Shown here in pieces: positions 1 to 9,843 of a DNA stretch of 64,000 nt. This stretch comes from Phaeobacter sp. J2-8. GTDB lineage: Bacteria; Pseudomonadota; Alphaproteobacteria; Rhodobacterales; Rhodobacteraceae. A program made the position numbers and the translations under genes. The notes beneath the pieces are model-generated. The model saw nothing but the letters and a program-made list of their open reading frames with translations. It did no database searches and had not been told where the DNA came from. Every line of letters starts with the position of its first letter. Position 1 is the stretch's first letter. The stretch covers positions 62,001 to 126,000 of the forward strand of contig NZ_JALIEC010000010.1 of the NCBI RefSeq assembly GCF_022867865.1, in the 5' to 3' direction.

Positions 1-743
1 GACTCTGCCCCGCCCGGAAAGCTTGCGGTGCTGGCCACCATCGACCCGACCGCGCCATTGGCAAATTGCAGACCGGCGGTCACAAAATCCTCTGACTCCA
101 TTTGATGGAACCGGCTTGTCGCGGCCATGGCGCGCACCGATGTGACCGGCCCGGCCAGCGACAACGCAAGGTCAATGGTGTGGATCGCCTGTGAAATCAA
201 CACGCCGCCGCCATCGCGGGCATAGGTGCCCCGGCCCGGTTCGTCATAATAGCTTTGATCGCGCCACCACGGCACCGCAATCTCGACCAGACCCAGCGCG
301 CCAAAAGTGCCGGCGGAAATCATCTCTGTCGCCGCGATGGAGGCCGCGCGCATCCGGTGCTGAAACACCACGCCAAGGGTCACACCCGCGGCGCGACAAA
401 TGTCGACCACCTCTCGCGATTCGTCGGCGTTTCGGCCCATCGGCTTTTCCAGAAGGATATGTTTGCCCGCCTCGGCCAGCGGGCGAATGACCTCGGCCCG
501 CACATTGGGCGGCGTCAGGATGATGGCGAAATCGACCTCTGGATCCTGTGCCAGCGACATCACATCCGTGGTCGCGGCGACCGGTGTGCCCATCAAACGC
601 TCGGCCTCGCTGGCCAATGACTGGGCCCGTTCCGGTGCACGGCCGCAGATCGCCTTCAGCCGCACCGCGTCACTGTCCGCAATGGCAGCGACATGGGTTC
701 TGGCCACCATCCCGGCACCAATTATCACCGCTGTCTTTTGCAT
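1..743 (-). CDS. Gfo/Idh/MocA family oxidoreductase (partial, C-terminus off window)
   Basis: Reverse-strand frame starting with ATG at 743 and running off the window edge, so about 247 N-terminal residues are seen. The start of the protein is a Rossmann NAD(P)-binding fold (VIIGAGMVARTH, residues ~7-17). The family lysine lies in LLEKPMGRN (~residues 97-105), and a GGGVLISQAIHTID segment matches the catalytic/substrate-binding half. Members oxidise or reduce sugars, inositols and related polyols in the cytosol; the substrate here cannot be told. It is the most distal gene of the reverse-strand purine region, but a 195 bp gap and its own upstream palindrome (821-832) suggest independent control rather than membership of the purine operon. 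Confidence 0.85.
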   Translation of the reverse strand, partial: MQKTAVIIGAGMVARTHVAAIADSDAVRLKAICGRAPERAQSLASEAERLMGTPVAATTDVMSLAQDPEVDFAIILTPPNVRAEVIRPLAEAGKHILLEKPMGRNADESREVVDICRAAGVTLGVVFQHRMRAASIAATEMISAGTFGALGLVEIAVPWWRDQSYYDEPGRGTYARDGGGVLISQAIHTIDLALSLAGPVTSVRAMAATSRFHQMESEDFVTAGLQFANGAVGSMVASTASFPGGAE

Positions 744-820
744 CGCATTCCCCCCAGAAACAATCACCGCATCGGCTAGGGTTCATTTGGTGGCATGTGA
801 GCAGGTCGACTGTCAATCAC

Positions 821-832
821 TTGGTATACCAA
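821..832. promoter_or_regulatory. Perfect 12-bp palindrome TTGGTATACCAA, candidate GntR-type operator
   Basis: The sequence TTGGTATACCAA is a perfect palindrome 78 bp upstream of the ATG of the Gfo/Idh/MocA gene at 743, in the gap after the hydrolase gene. The half-site pattern TTGGT/ACCAA resembles operators of FadR-type GntR regulators. No gntR gene is present in the window, so the regulator is unknown and the assignment is inferred. Confidence 0.5.
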
Positions 833-938
833 ACTTTGGCACGGGGTGCGGTCCGGCCATCTCTTTCAAAGGTCCGGGCCAATAAAACACAGGTGTTTGA
901 AAGCTTTGTGACGTTTGTGCCGTCCTAGTTGCGCAGGC

Positions 939-1859
939 CTAGTCGCGCAGGGCCACCCGCAGGAAATCCAGCACGGCGGCGCGCATGGCCGGGGTTTCCT
1001 GATGGCCGAAATCCTGTGCCACATGGAACGACAGACGCTCTGGTGCACCCAAATTGTCAAAGGCGTTTTCGACATCCCGGCGGGCCAGCGCAAAGGCCTC
1101 TGGCGGGGTCGACCAATCCTGAAGCCCCACCGCAAATTGCAGCGCGCGCGGCGCGACCAACCCGGCGATCTGGCCGCTGCGCGCCACAGACAACAGCCCC
1201 GGAACATTCATATAGATGCCATGCCCGTCATGCGCCCCGCTGTCCACCAGCGTGCCAAGATCGGCAAAGGAACACAGGGCCGATGCGGCGCGAATACGCG
1301 GGTCCAGCGCCGCCAGCCACCAGGCAAGCGTGCTGCCCATGGAAAAGCCCAAAGCGCCAATCCGATCCTGCGCAATCACGGGCTGCGCTGCGAGGTAATC
1401 CACGCCGGCGCGCTGTTCCGCCAGCATTTGCCCGAACAGGGTCTGCCCCCGCCAGAAATGCGCCTTGGCGCGTGCGCCCTCGGCCGGATGCTGCCGCGCG
1501 CCGAAACAGGGCATTTCAAGACAGAGCGCCGCAATCCCCAATTGTTGCAGATCCGGCGCATATGGCCCGACCAGCGCCGGGCGCCCCTCGGTCAGCTCGT
1601 CCCGGCCCATCTCATAGCGGTTGCCGTGCGCATGGGCATAGATCAGCGCCGGAACCGGCGGATGACCATCGGCGGGACGCAGGAAACGGGCCGGGATGCC
1701 CTCGCCTTCTGAATTGGTGAACAACAGATCTTCCAGCAACCAATCCCGAAACCCCAGACGCCCCCGCACCGTGACCGATGTGAACCCTGGCCCCGGATAC
1801 CCCGGCCCCAACAGGGCGGTGATCTGATCACGCAGTTGATCCGGGTCATGGGTTGTCAT
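939..1859 (-). CDS. Alpha/beta hydrolase, dienelactone hydrolase/acetylxylan esterase type
   Basis: About 306 residues from ATG at 1859, chosen because AGGTGA lies a few bases upstream; a longer in-frame start at 1943 lacks a ribosome site. The alpha/beta-hydrolase nucleophile elbow reads GFSMGS, the acid is in GLQDWSTPP and the histidine in DFGHQETP, so the catalytic triad looks complete. No signal peptide is seen, so it is probably a cytosolic esterase or hydrolase. It sits 92 bp downstream of guanine deaminase on the same strand and may be cotranscribed with the purine genes, but nothing in the sequence ties its substrate to purines. Confidence 0.8.
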   Translation of the reverse strand: MTTHDPDQLRDQITALLGPGYPGPGFTSVTVRGRLGFRDWLLEDLLFTNSEGEGIPARFLRPADGHPPVPALIYAHAHGNRYEMGRDELTEGRPALVGPYAPDLQQLGIAALCLEMPCFGARQHPAEGARAKAHFWRGQTLFGQMLAEQRAGVDYLAAQPVIAQDRIGALGFSMGSTLAWWLAALDPRIRAASALCSFADLGTLVDSGAHDGHGIYMNVPGLLSVARSGQIAGLVAPRALQFAVGLQDWSTPPEAFALARRDVENAFDNLGAPERLSFHVAQDFGHQETPAMRAAVLDFLRVALRD

Positions 1860-1951
1860 GGCGTCACCTTGGCTGGGAACATGCCGCGATGATGGCCCGT
1901 GCGCCGGGCAACGGCAAGTGCCGCGCGAACCGGGCAAGGACAAGCGCCGGG

Positions 1952-3277
1952 CTAACCGGCCATTGCCATGGCGGCGGTCTTCTGGGCCTTTCCGGCGACA
2001 TAGACCTGATCAATTGCGCGGTCATCGCCCATGATTTGCAGGATGAACAATTCCTCGGAAAGGCTCTCTGCTGCCTCGGCCCGCAGGGCCATTGCATCGG
2101 TGGCGCGGCTGTTCAACACCACGACATCGGCCTCGGTCCCGACGTCCAGCGTTCCGATGCGATCCGCCTGCCCCAGCGCCACCGCATTGCCACGGGTGAT
2201 CCAATGGAACGCCGCCAAGGGGTGCAGTTTCTGACCCTGCAATTGCAGCACCTTGTAGCCTTCGTTCAGGGTTTGCAGCATGGAATAGCTGGTGCCCGCG
2301 CCTACATCGGTGGCAATCGCCCCGGCAATGCCGCGTCCGCGCAACCCGACATCATCATAAAGACCACTGCCAAGAAACAGGTTGGACGTGGGACAAAACA
2401 CCGGCTTGGCCCCGGTTTCGGCCAACACATCAATTTCGCGCGGTTCCAGATGGATGGAATGCCCCAGCAAGGCGCGTTCATGCAACAGCCCGTATTTTTC
2501 ATACACCCCCAGATAGTCCGGCGCGTCGGGGTAGAGCGATTTGGTAAATGCAATCTCGTCGTGGTTCTCGCTCAGATGGGTCTGAAGGTAGCAGTCGGGG
2601 TGTTCAGCCACCAGCGCTCCGGCCATTTCCAATTGCTCCGGGGTCGAGGTGATCGCAAACCGCGGGGTGATCGCATATTGTGCCCGGCCCTGTCCGTGCC
2701 ATCTGTCGATCAGCGCGCGGCTCTCGTCATAGCCCTGTTGCGGGGTGTCGGTCAGCCCCTCTGGCGCATTGCGGTCCATCATCACCTTGCCACCGATCAT
2801 CCGCATATCGCGGCGCGCGGCCTCGGCGAAATAGGCTTCTGCCGATGTCGGATGCACCGAACAAAACGCGACGGCGCTGGTGGTGCCATGGGCAATCAGC
2901 TGGTCATAGAACCGGGTTGCCATCGCCGCGCTATGGGCGGGATCGGCAAATTTGACCTCTGCCGGAAAGGTGTAATTGTTCAGCCAATCCAGAAGCTGCG
3001 CCCCCCAGGAGGCAATGACCTGCACCTGCGGGAAATGGATATGGGTGTCGATGAAGCCGGGCAGCAACAGGTTGGGCCGGTGGTCGGTCACCGCGACGCC
3101 GGGGGCTGTGGCCGCGACATCGGCAAAATCGCCCATGGCCTCGATGACGCCGCCCGCCATCAGGATCGCGCCATCGGCAAAATAGCTATAAGCGGCGGTG
3201 TCGCTCTCATCCGTTGGGGCGGCGTGAAAGGTCAGAACCCGGCCACGCAAAAGGGTCTTGGTCATGGTTTGAAGCAT
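1952..3277 (-). CDS. guaD: Guanine deaminase
   Basis: A 441-residue amidohydrolase that converts guanine to xanthine and ammonia in the cytosol, feeding xanthine dehydrogenase. The zinc motif PGFIDTHIHFPQ is at ~73-84 (His79, His81); further metal and base-binding segments are HLSENHDEI, GHSIHLE and TDVGAGTSYSML, a combination typical of guanine deaminase. Length matches the family. The start at 3277 is preferred over upstream in-frame codons because homology begins there; ATG at 3265 is also possible. It lies downstream of xdhABC and an NCS2 permease on the same strand, which supports a purine-degradation role. Confidence 0.92.
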   Translation of the reverse strand: MLQTMTKTLLRGRVLTFHAAPTDESDTAAYSYFADGAILMAGGVIEAMGDFADVAATAPGVAVTDHRPNLLLPGFIDTHIHFPQVQVIASWGAQLLDWLNNYTFPAEVKFADPAHSAAMATRFYDQLIAHGTTSAVAFCSVHPTSAEAYFAEAARRDMRMIGGKVMMDRNAPEGLTDTPQQGYDESRALIDRWHGQGRAQYAITPRFAITSTPEQLEMAGALVAEHPDCYLQTHLSENHDEIAFTKSLYPDAPDYLGVYEKYGLLHERALLGHSIHLEPREIDVLAETGAKPVFCPTSNLFLGSGLYDDVGLRGRGIAGAIATDVGAGTSYSMLQTLNEGYKVLQLQGQKLHPLAAFHWITRGNAVALGQADRIGTLDVGTEADVVVLNSRATDAMALRAEAAESLSEELFILQIMGDDRAIDQVYVAGKAQKTAAMAMAG

Positions 3278-3365
3278 CGTGATCGTCCGATTGAAACATG
3301 GTTGCGCGGGACATGAGGGGAGAAACCAAATGCCCCGCGCCTTGGCGGTCTTGGGGAAAGACCGG

Positions 3366-4979
3366 TTATTCGGCGGGGGTGCCTTGGCTGTCGCCCAGGG
3401 GTAATGCGTCTTCGGCCCGCTTGTTTTTGCCCCGCGTGTCTTCGGCCCCGACGTCGTCGCGGTGAAAGATCGGGTAGATGAACAGAAACGCCGCAACGAT
3501 CGCATAGCCCATGGACACGCCGTTGAAGTCCGGCCAATGCAGGCTGGCACCGTGGATCACCCCAAAGAGCGACATGATGGCCGCGGCCAGCGCAAAGCCG
3601 CCGGCATTGCGGAACCGTCCGTCAATGACGCTGGCCACAATCGCGCCCCAGATCAGCCCGGTCAGGATCGCGCCCTGTGACAGCGCCAGATGCCCCTGAT
3701 AATGCGCGCCCTGTTGCAGCAAGGCAGCGGTCAGTGCCGGGTCACCCAATTGCGGCAGCCCCTCGGCCCCCGATGCGCCCAGCGCGCCCATCAGCGAATT
3801 CCATTTCACCATCAAAAAGGCCGAGACATGCGGCATCATCGCAAAGGTGACGGCCGCCATATGTTCGGTCTTGACCGAATGCGCGGTGTTGGTGATCAGG
3901 CTCAGCGCCACAAACACCAGCACCGGCGCGGCGGCGGCCACCGGGATCAGGTTGTTCAGGAACGCCAGCAGGCCAAAGAACGCCGCCAGCGGGATCACCG
4001 CGCCCACACCAATGATATACCCGGCATGTGCGCCCATGCGTTTGTACGCCGGGTGGCCGATATAGGCCGTGGTCGGAAAGGGCGAGCCAAAGACTGCGCC
4101 GATCATCGTGCCGACGCCATCGGTGATCTGACAGGTGGCAACCGGGTAATGATCGCCTGCGGCCTCGGCGCTTTCGACGTTGTTCATGGTTTCGATGAAA
4201 TTATAGATCTGCACCGGCACCAGCACGAGGAACAGTTCCGGGTTGTTAAAGAGGTGCTGGATTCCGATGATCAGGTCGCCAAAATAGGGCAGCGGCGGAT
4301 AAAACCCGACGCCTTCGAAACTGAAGCTCGACTGCCCCAGCGCAATCGCCACCACGGTGCCGATGATCAGCGCCAGAAGACCGGCCGACATATTCCACGG
4401 CAAACGAAACTGCCCGACCAGCCCCCAAAGGATGATGATCAAAGAGGCAAATCCGACAAAGGGATTTTCGAAAACCGTGGCCAATGGCACGGTACCGATG
4501 AACACCAGCGCAATCCCGCAGAGCGTGCCCAACATGCCCGCGCGCGGTGTCACCCGTTTCAGCCAGGGACCGACAAGCGCGCCCATCCCGGCAACAATAC
4601 CGCCCATGAACCCCGCGCCAATGCCGACCTGCCAGGCCAGCACCGGATCATTGGTGGCCCAGTAAATCGGCCCGATCACCCCGAAGAGATAGACAAACAT
4701 CACCGGCGTCGAAATGCCATAAGGCAGCGCCGTGACATCACGACCGGCCTTTTCCGCCGCGCGTTTGGCCAGCAGCACATAGACCGCGATACCGGCCAGA
4801 ATGGCCACGCCCGCGCCCGGTACGATACGGCCAAACACGATCTCGGCCGGCATCTGAAAGACAAACTGACAGATCCCCGCCAGCACCATCAGGTTGATCA
4901 GGTTGTCGGTAAAAAGCGCCCAAAACGCGCTGAAATCGCTGCGGTCAAACAGCCTGTAGGTGTAACTCGCATCCCGCAT
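3366..4979 (-). CDS. NCS2-family purine/uracil permease-like membrane protein
   Basis: A 537-residue integral membrane protein with about a dozen hydrophobic segments. Features include the early segment DNLINLMVLAGICQF, the conserved TALPYGISTP loop, and the FVALSLITNTAHS region in the second half. This pattern places it in the xanthine/uracil permease superfamily (NCS2/AzgA-like), which imports nucleobases with protons. The final ~35 residues are hydrophilic and charged. Its position between xdhC and guanine deaminase points to guanine, hypoxanthine or xanthine as cargo, which is an inference from context. AGGAG-like bases precede the ATG at 4979. Confidence 0.85.
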   Translation of the reverse strand: MRDASYTYRLFDRSDFSAFWALFTDNLINLMVLAGICQFVFQMPAEIVFGRIVPGAGVAILAGIAVYVLLAKRAAEKAGRDVTALPYGISTPVMFVYLFGVIGPIYWATNDPVLAWQVGIGAGFMGGIVAGMGALVGPWLKRVTPRAGMLGTLCGIALVFIGTVPLATVFENPFVGFASLIIILWGLVGQFRLPWNMSAGLLALIIGTVVAIALGQSSFSFEGVGFYPPLPYFGDLIIGIQHLFNNPELFLVLVPVQIYNFIETMNNVESAEAAGDHYPVATCQITDGVGTMIGAVFGSPFPTTAYIGHPAYKRMGAHAGYIIGVGAVIPLAAFFGLLAFLNNLIPVAAAAPVLVFVALSLITNTAHSVKTEHMAAVTFAMMPHVSAFLMVKWNSLMGALGASGAEGLPQLGDPALTAALLQQGAHYQGHLALSQGAILTGLIWGAIVASVIDGRFRNAGGFALAAAIMSLFGVIHGASLHWPDFNGVSMGYAIVAAFLFIYPIFHRDDVGAEDTRGKNKRAEDALPLGDSQGTPAE

Positions 4980-5039
4980 CGGGATCTCCTCCTTGTTGGC
5001 ATCTGCCGCACCACTCCTCCCGATGCGTCAGATGTTGTG

Positions 5040-5891
5040 TTACTCCGCCGCGACCTGTGACATGGGCCGTCCCAAAGACCCGTCTGCGCCGGGCCGTTGC
5101 GCCGTCAGCGCCGCAAGCACATCCGCCACCACAAAGGCGGCAATCACCGCCGGTCGCTTGTCACCGCTGCCCCCCGCCCCGATTGGGCAGACCAGGCTGT
5201 CGATTTCCAAACCATCACATTGATCACGGCACCAATTGCGAAACTTGACCCGTTTTGTGGCGCTGCCGATCAGCCCCACATAGGCCGCATCGCCGCGCTC
5301 CAACGCGGCGGAGGCCAAAAGAAAATCCAGCCCGTGATCATGGGTCAGCACAATGAACGCACTGCCCGGCGCGGCAGTCATGATGTCGACCTCCGGGATG
5401 GCACTTTGGCGATGTTCGACTTCGGCCTGGCTTTGCGCCAGCTCCTCGCGCCGTTGGTCGATCAGGATGGGTTTCACCGGCAGGTGTTGAAACAGATTGG
5501 CCAACGCGCGACCGACATGCCCCGCCCCCAGAATATAGACCGCAGGCTCTGCTGCCTCCTGTGCCCTGGCCCCGGCAATCGCGTCCTGTTTGTCGGCGGC
5601 GGACATGCGGTGCAGCGTGACCTCGACCCGCCCGCCGCAGCATTGGCCAATTTCCGGCCCCAAAGGCACATCCAGCACCTGCGCCAGATCCCCGGCCCGC
5701 AACAGATCACGCGCCGCATTGATTGCGATATGTTCCAGCTGGCCGCCGCCCACAGTGCCAAACAGCCCCTGCGCGGTGACAAACATCTCTGTCCCCGTAT
5801 CGCGTGGCGATGATCCGCGCACCCGGGTCAGCCGAAGGCGCACCGCAGGCTCATTCGCCAGAAAATGCGCAAGCTTTTCCGCCGTCCGCAT
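5040..5891 (-). CDS. xdhC: Xanthine dehydrogenase accessory protein XdhC
   Basis: A 283-residue cytosolic chaperone that binds molybdenum cofactor and helps sulfurate and insert it into xanthine dehydrogenase; it is not part of the final enzyme. The N-terminal domain has RGSSPRDTGTEM, GGGQLEH and CCGGRVEV (the Cys pair associated with cofactor binding), and a Rossmann domain begins at YILGAGHVGRAL. ATG at 5891 overlaps the xdhB stop codon by one base (TGATG), so translation is probably coupled. An in-frame upstream extension to 6092 runs inside xdhB and is not credible. Confidence 0.93.
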   Translation of the reverse strand: MRTAEKLAHFLANEPAVRLRLTRVRGSSPRDTGTEMFVTAQGLFGTVGGGQLEHIAINAARDLLRAGDLAQVLDVPLGPEIGQCCGGRVEVTLHRMSAADKQDAIAGARAQEAAEPAVYILGAGHVGRALANLFQHLPVKPILIDQRREELAQSQAEVEHRQSAIPEVDIMTAAPGSAFIVLTHDHGLDFLLASAALERGDAAYVGLIGSATKRVKFRNWCRDQCDGLEIDSLVCPIGAGGSGDKRPAVIAAFVVADVLAALTAQRPGADGSLGRPMSQVAAE

Positions 5892-8209
5892 CAGCCCCGC
5901 CCCCGCAGACGCTCTATCGCCATCAACACCCGTTCCGGCGTGGCAGGCGCGTCCAGACGCGGGCATTCGCGGTACTCTGCAACGCTTGCCACCGCCATCG
6001 ACAGCGCCTCGAACACGGAAATCCCCAGCATGAACGGCGGCTCGCCCACCGCCTTGGACCGTTTGATCGTGCGTTCGCGGTTGACCGACCATTCGGCCAG
6101 ATCGACATTGAAAATCCGGGGTCGGTCGCTGGCCAGCGGGATTTTATAGGTCGATGGCGCATGGGTGCGCAGCCGCCCGGCATCGTCCCACCAAAGCTCC
6201 TCGGTTGTCAGCCACCCCATGCCCTGGATGAACGCGCCTTCGACCTGGCCCTTGTCCAGAACCGGGTTCAGCGAGCGGCCCACGTCATGCAGGATATCCG
6301 TCCGCTCGACCCGGTATTCGCCGGTCAGCGTGTCCACCGAAACCTCGGAACAGGCCGCGCCGTAAGCGTAATAGAAAAACGGCCGCCCCTGCCCCTTGGC
6401 ACGGTCCCAATGAATATCGGGGGTCTTGTAGAACCCGGCCGCAGACAGATGCACCCGCGCCATATAGGCGGCCTTGACCAATGCGGTGAAGCTGACGATT
6501 TCCTCGCCGATCTTGACCTCATTCGGCAGGAACACCACCTCGGCCTCGGCGACATCCCAGTGTTCCGCCGCAAAGGCCACCAATCGCGCCTTGATCTGAT
6601 CCGCGGCGTCCAGCGCCGCCATGCCGTTCAGGTCCGATCCCGAAGAGGCGGCGGTGGCCGAAGTATTCGGCACCTTCTCGGTGGTGGTCTTGGTGATCTT
6701 GATCCGGTCGAAATCGACCTGGAATGCATCGGCGACCACTTGTGCGACCTTGGTGTTCAACCCCTGCCCCATCTCGGTGCCGCCATGGTTCAGATGAATC
6801 GAGCCGTCGGAATAGACGTGGATCAGCGACCCGGCCTGGTTATAGTGGGTGGCGGTGAACGAGATGCCGAATTTCACCGGCGTCAGCGCGATGCCGCGTT
6901 TGATGAACCGGCTCTTGGCGTTGGCCTCAATAATCTCGGCCCGACGCACGCGGTAGTCTGAGGTATCCGTCAGCTCTGTGATCAGCCGGTCGAGGATATT
7001 GTCGGTAACCTCCTGATGGTATGGCGTCAGGTTCCGGCCCGCGCCGCCATAGAAATTGGCGATCCGCACATCGAGCGGGTCGCGACCCAGCTTGTAGGCG
7101 ATTTCTTCGATCATCCGTTCGGCGGCGACCACGCCCTGCGGCCCGCCAAAACCGCGAAAGGCAGTGTTGGAGACGGTGTTGGTCTTCATCGGGCGGGATG
7201 TCAGCCGGACATGCGGATAGAAATAGGCGTTGTCGGCATGAAACAGCGCCCGGTCGGTGACCGGCCCGGACAAATCCGAGGACCAGCCACAGCGCGCGGC
7301 GAACTCACCTTGAACCGCCTGAATACGGCCCGCGTCGTCGAACGCCACGTCATAGTCGATGACGAAATCATGCCGCTTGCCGGTGGCAGTCATGTCCTGA
7401 TCGCGGTCGGGGCGAATTTTCACCGCGCGGTTCCATTTCTTGGCTGCCATCGCCGCGACGCAGGCAAAGAGGTTCATCTGGCTTTCCTTGCCGCCAAACC
7501 CGCCGCCCATACGCCGCACATTGACCGTGACCGCATTGGACGGCACGCCCAACACATGCGCCACCATATGCTGCGCCTCGCTCGGGTGTTGGGTCGAACA
7601 ATGGACGATCACATCGTCATCCTCACCCGGAATGGCAAAGGCGATATGACCCTCCAGATACATGTGATCCTGGCCGCCGACGGTCATCCGCCCTTTGATG
7701 CGGTTGGGCGCACCGGCAAACCCGGTCGCCACATCGCCGCGTTCCAGCTTCAACGGGTCGGTGACATGCGGATAACCGGCCTCCTGCGCCTTGATCGGGT
7801 CAAGCGCGTGGGGCAGCACGGTGCAGTCGATCACCGCCCGTTCCGCCGCACGCCGCGCCGCATCGCGGCTCTCTGCAATAACGGCAAACAGCGGCTGGCC
7901 GTGGAATTCGATCTTGTCGGTGGGAAACACAGGTTCGTCGTTGCGGCCCGTGGGGCTGATGTCATTTGCACCGGGAATATCAGCCGCGGTCAGCACGCCA
8001 ATCACGCCGGGCGCCGCGCGCACCGGGCCCAGGTCGATGCCATTGATCCGCGCATGGGCCACATCCGACACACCAAGATAGGCATGCAATGTGCCAACAG
8101 GTTCCGGGATATCGTCGCAATATTCCGCCCGCCCGGTCACATGTTTGATCGCGCTATCGTGGCGCAGGTCAGTATTGACGGCCCCTTGAATTGTCACTTG
8201 ATCTTTCAT
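5891..8209 (-). CDS. xdhB: Xanthine dehydrogenase molybdopterin-binding (large) subunit
   Basis: A 772-residue large subunit that carries the molybdenum cofactor and oxidises hypoxanthine to xanthine and xanthine to urate. Diagnostic segments are the N-terminal aldehyde oxidase/xanthine dehydrogenase a/b hammerhead domain (HVTGRAEYCDDIPEP), the MGGGFGGKES cofactor loop, the GGTEMGQGLNTK motif, and VGEPPFMLG near the C-terminus that bears the catalytic glutamate region. Length is normal for the split bacterial XdhB. GGGGAGGG lies just before the ATG at 8209, and the gene is 15 bp after xdhA and overlaps xdhC, forming a tight operon. Confidence 0.95.
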   Translation of the reverse strand: MKDQVTIQGAVNTDLRHDSAIKHVTGRAEYCDDIPEPVGTLHAYLGVSDVAHARINGIDLGPVRAAPGVIGVLTAADIPGANDISPTGRNDEPVFPTDKIEFHGQPLFAVIAESRDAARRAAERAVIDCTVLPHALDPIKAQEAGYPHVTDPLKLERGDVATGFAGAPNRIKGRMTVGGQDHMYLEGHIAFAIPGEDDDVIVHCSTQHPSEAQHMVAHVLGVPSNAVTVNVRRMGGGFGGKESQMNLFACVAAMAAKKWNRAVKIRPDRDQDMTATGKRHDFVIDYDVAFDDAGRIQAVQGEFAARCGWSSDLSGPVTDRALFHADNAYFYPHVRLTSRPMKTNTVSNTAFRGFGGPQGVVAAERMIEEIAYKLGRDPLDVRIANFYGGAGRNLTPYHQEVTDNILDRLITELTDTSDYRVRRAEIIEANAKSRFIKRGIALTPVKFGISFTATHYNQAGSLIHVYSDGSIHLNHGGTEMGQGLNTKVAQVVADAFQVDFDRIKITKTTTEKVPNTSATAASSGSDLNGMAALDAADQIKARLVAFAAEHWDVAEAEVVFLPNEVKIGEEIVSFTALVKAAYMARVHLSAAGFYKTPDIHWDRAKGQGRPFFYYAYGAACSEVSVDTLTGEYRVERTDILHDVGRSLNPVLDKGQVEGAFIQGMGWLTTEELWWDDAGRLRTHAPSTYKIPLASDRPRIFNVDLAEWSVNRERTIKRSKAVGEPPFMLGISVFEALSMAVASVAEYRECPRLDAPATPERVLMAIERLRGRG

Positions 8210-8224
8210 GGTCCTACCCTCCCC

Positions 8225-9683
8225 TTATGCCACGGCCAGCCGCACCGGCGTTTCGCCGGAATGTTCGTGGAAAAACCGGCGCAGCAGGTTGGCGGCGGCG
8301 GTCGCGCGGTAATCCGACGTGGCGCGCCAATCCGTGAGCGGTGTGAAATCCTGTGCCATGTGATCGGCGGCGGCGTCGAATGTTGCCTCGCACCAGGGTT
8401 GGCCGATCAAGGCCTCTTCGGTCCTTGCGGCCCTCTTCGGCGTCGCAGCCATACCGCCAAAGGCCAGTCGCGCGGCGGTGATGACGCCCCCCTCAACGGT
8501 CACGGCGAACCCGGCCGCCACCGAGGAGATATCCTCGTCCCGCCGCTTTGAGATCTTGTAGGCGGCATACATGTCGCCCGGTTTCGGCAGCGGCACGCGG
8601 ATTTCGGCGACGAATTCACCCGGCGCACGATCCTGCTTGCCATAGTCGATAAAGTAGTCGGCCAGCGGCAGAACCCGTTGCGCGCCCCCCCGGCGCAGCA
8701 CCACCTCGGCCCCCATGGCAATCAACACCGGCGGCGTGTCACCAATGGGCGAGCCATTGGCGATATTGCCGCCAATCGTGCCCATGTTGCGCACCTGCCA
8801 ACCGGCAATACGGTTCCAGTATTCGGCCAGATGCGGGAAATGTTCCGCCACCACCGGGCCGAATTCGGAATAGCTGACACCGGCGCCAATCCGCACGTCG
8901 GCGTCCAAGACCTCGATCCCCTTCAACCGATCAAGATGGCCGATGAAGATCGCCGGGCCGATGAGTTTCAGGAACTTGGTCACCCAAAGCGCCACATCCG
9001 TCGCCCCGGCCACAATGGTGGCATCCGGCATCCCGGCATAGACTTCGGCGAAATCATCGACACTGCCGGGCAGGATGGCGCGGTTGTCCTCTGGCCCTGT
9101 CACCACCCGGTTGCCATCCTGCATGGCGGTCAGCGCCGCCGTCACCCGGTCGCGTTCCTGCATCAGCAGATCGGCGCTTGGCGTGCCATACCGGCTGGCG
9201 GCCACCGCGGCGCGGATGATCGGCTCATACCCGGTACAGCGGCAAAGATTGCCCTGAAATCGCGGTCTCGACCTGTGCCGGACTTGGCTCCGGCACCTCC
9301 ATCCACAGCGCATAAAGCGACATGATGAAACCCGGCGTACAAAAGCCGCATTGCGAGCCGTGGAAATCGACCATCGCCTGTTGCACCGGATGTAATCCGC
9401 CCCCTGATCCGCGCAGATGTTCAATCGTGACCACGTGACAGCCATCAAGCGTCGCCAGGAACCGAATGCAGGCATTCACCGCCTCATAGCGCAGAACGCC
9501 CGCTGCCAACCGACCAACCAGAACGGTGCAAGCGCCGCAATCGCCCTCGGCGCAGCCCTCTTTGCTGCCGGTCAAACGGCGATTGATCCGAAGGAAGTCC
9601 AACAGGGTCTGCGACGCGCCCACATCAGGCAGCGAGACCAGTTGGCCGTTCAACAAAAAGTGGATTTCATGGCGTTCCTGCAT
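8225..9683 (-). pseudogene. xdhA: Xanthine dehydrogenase small subunit XdhA, frameshifted as sequenced
   Basis: Iron-sulfur and FAD subunit of xanthine dehydrogenase. The N-terminal [2Fe-2S] ferredoxin domain has CAEGDCGACTV and the second cluster domain has CGFCTPGFIM; the frame then breaks just before NLCRCTGYEPI, which continues in the next frame into the FAD domain (IVAGATDVALWV, GTIGGNIANGSPIGD). One extra C in the run at 9252-9254 explains the break; removing it restores a 485-residue protein with all eight cluster cysteines. Because xdhB and xdhC are intact, a sequencing error is more likely than real decay. Without correction the gene would give a 152-residue truncated product. Confidence 0.9.
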
Positions 9684-9770
9684 CTGGCGTCTCCCGCTGG
9701 TGTGCTTGGCCTTGCGGTGGTTTTACGCCCATTTTCGTTCAACAAATACGGTCGCAATTGGCAAATACTT

Positions 9771-9785
9771 TCAACAGATCGTTGA
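9771..9785. promoter_or_regulatory. Inverted repeat TCAAC-N5-GTTGA in the lysR-xdhA divergent promoter region
   Basis: The bases TCAACAGATCGTTGA form a perfect 5-bp-arm dyad in the 160 bp region between the divergent xdhA (start 9683) and lysR-type gene (start 9844). LysR regulators usually bind an imperfect dyad in exactly this position to control both directions. The surrounding DNA is AT-richer than the genes. The role as the operator is inferred from position and symmetry only. Confidence 0.45.
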
Positions 9786-9843
9786 TAAACGGCCCGCCTT
9801 GGGGGTAGACTTCGGAAACCTTCCGGGAAATTGAGCCACGCAA

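Noticed and set aside
866-1207. 113-residue reverse-strand frame at the end of the hydrolase gene
   Set aside because: Overlaps the hydrolase in another frame on the same strand, Arg/Cys/Trp-rich with no homology.
1853-3316. Long + strand frames at 1853-3316, 3690-5060 and 7016-8551
   Set aside because: They lie exactly antisense to guaD, the NCS2 permease and xdhB, show no recognisable domains, are rich in Arg/His/Gly/Pro, and result from the high third-position GC of the real genes.
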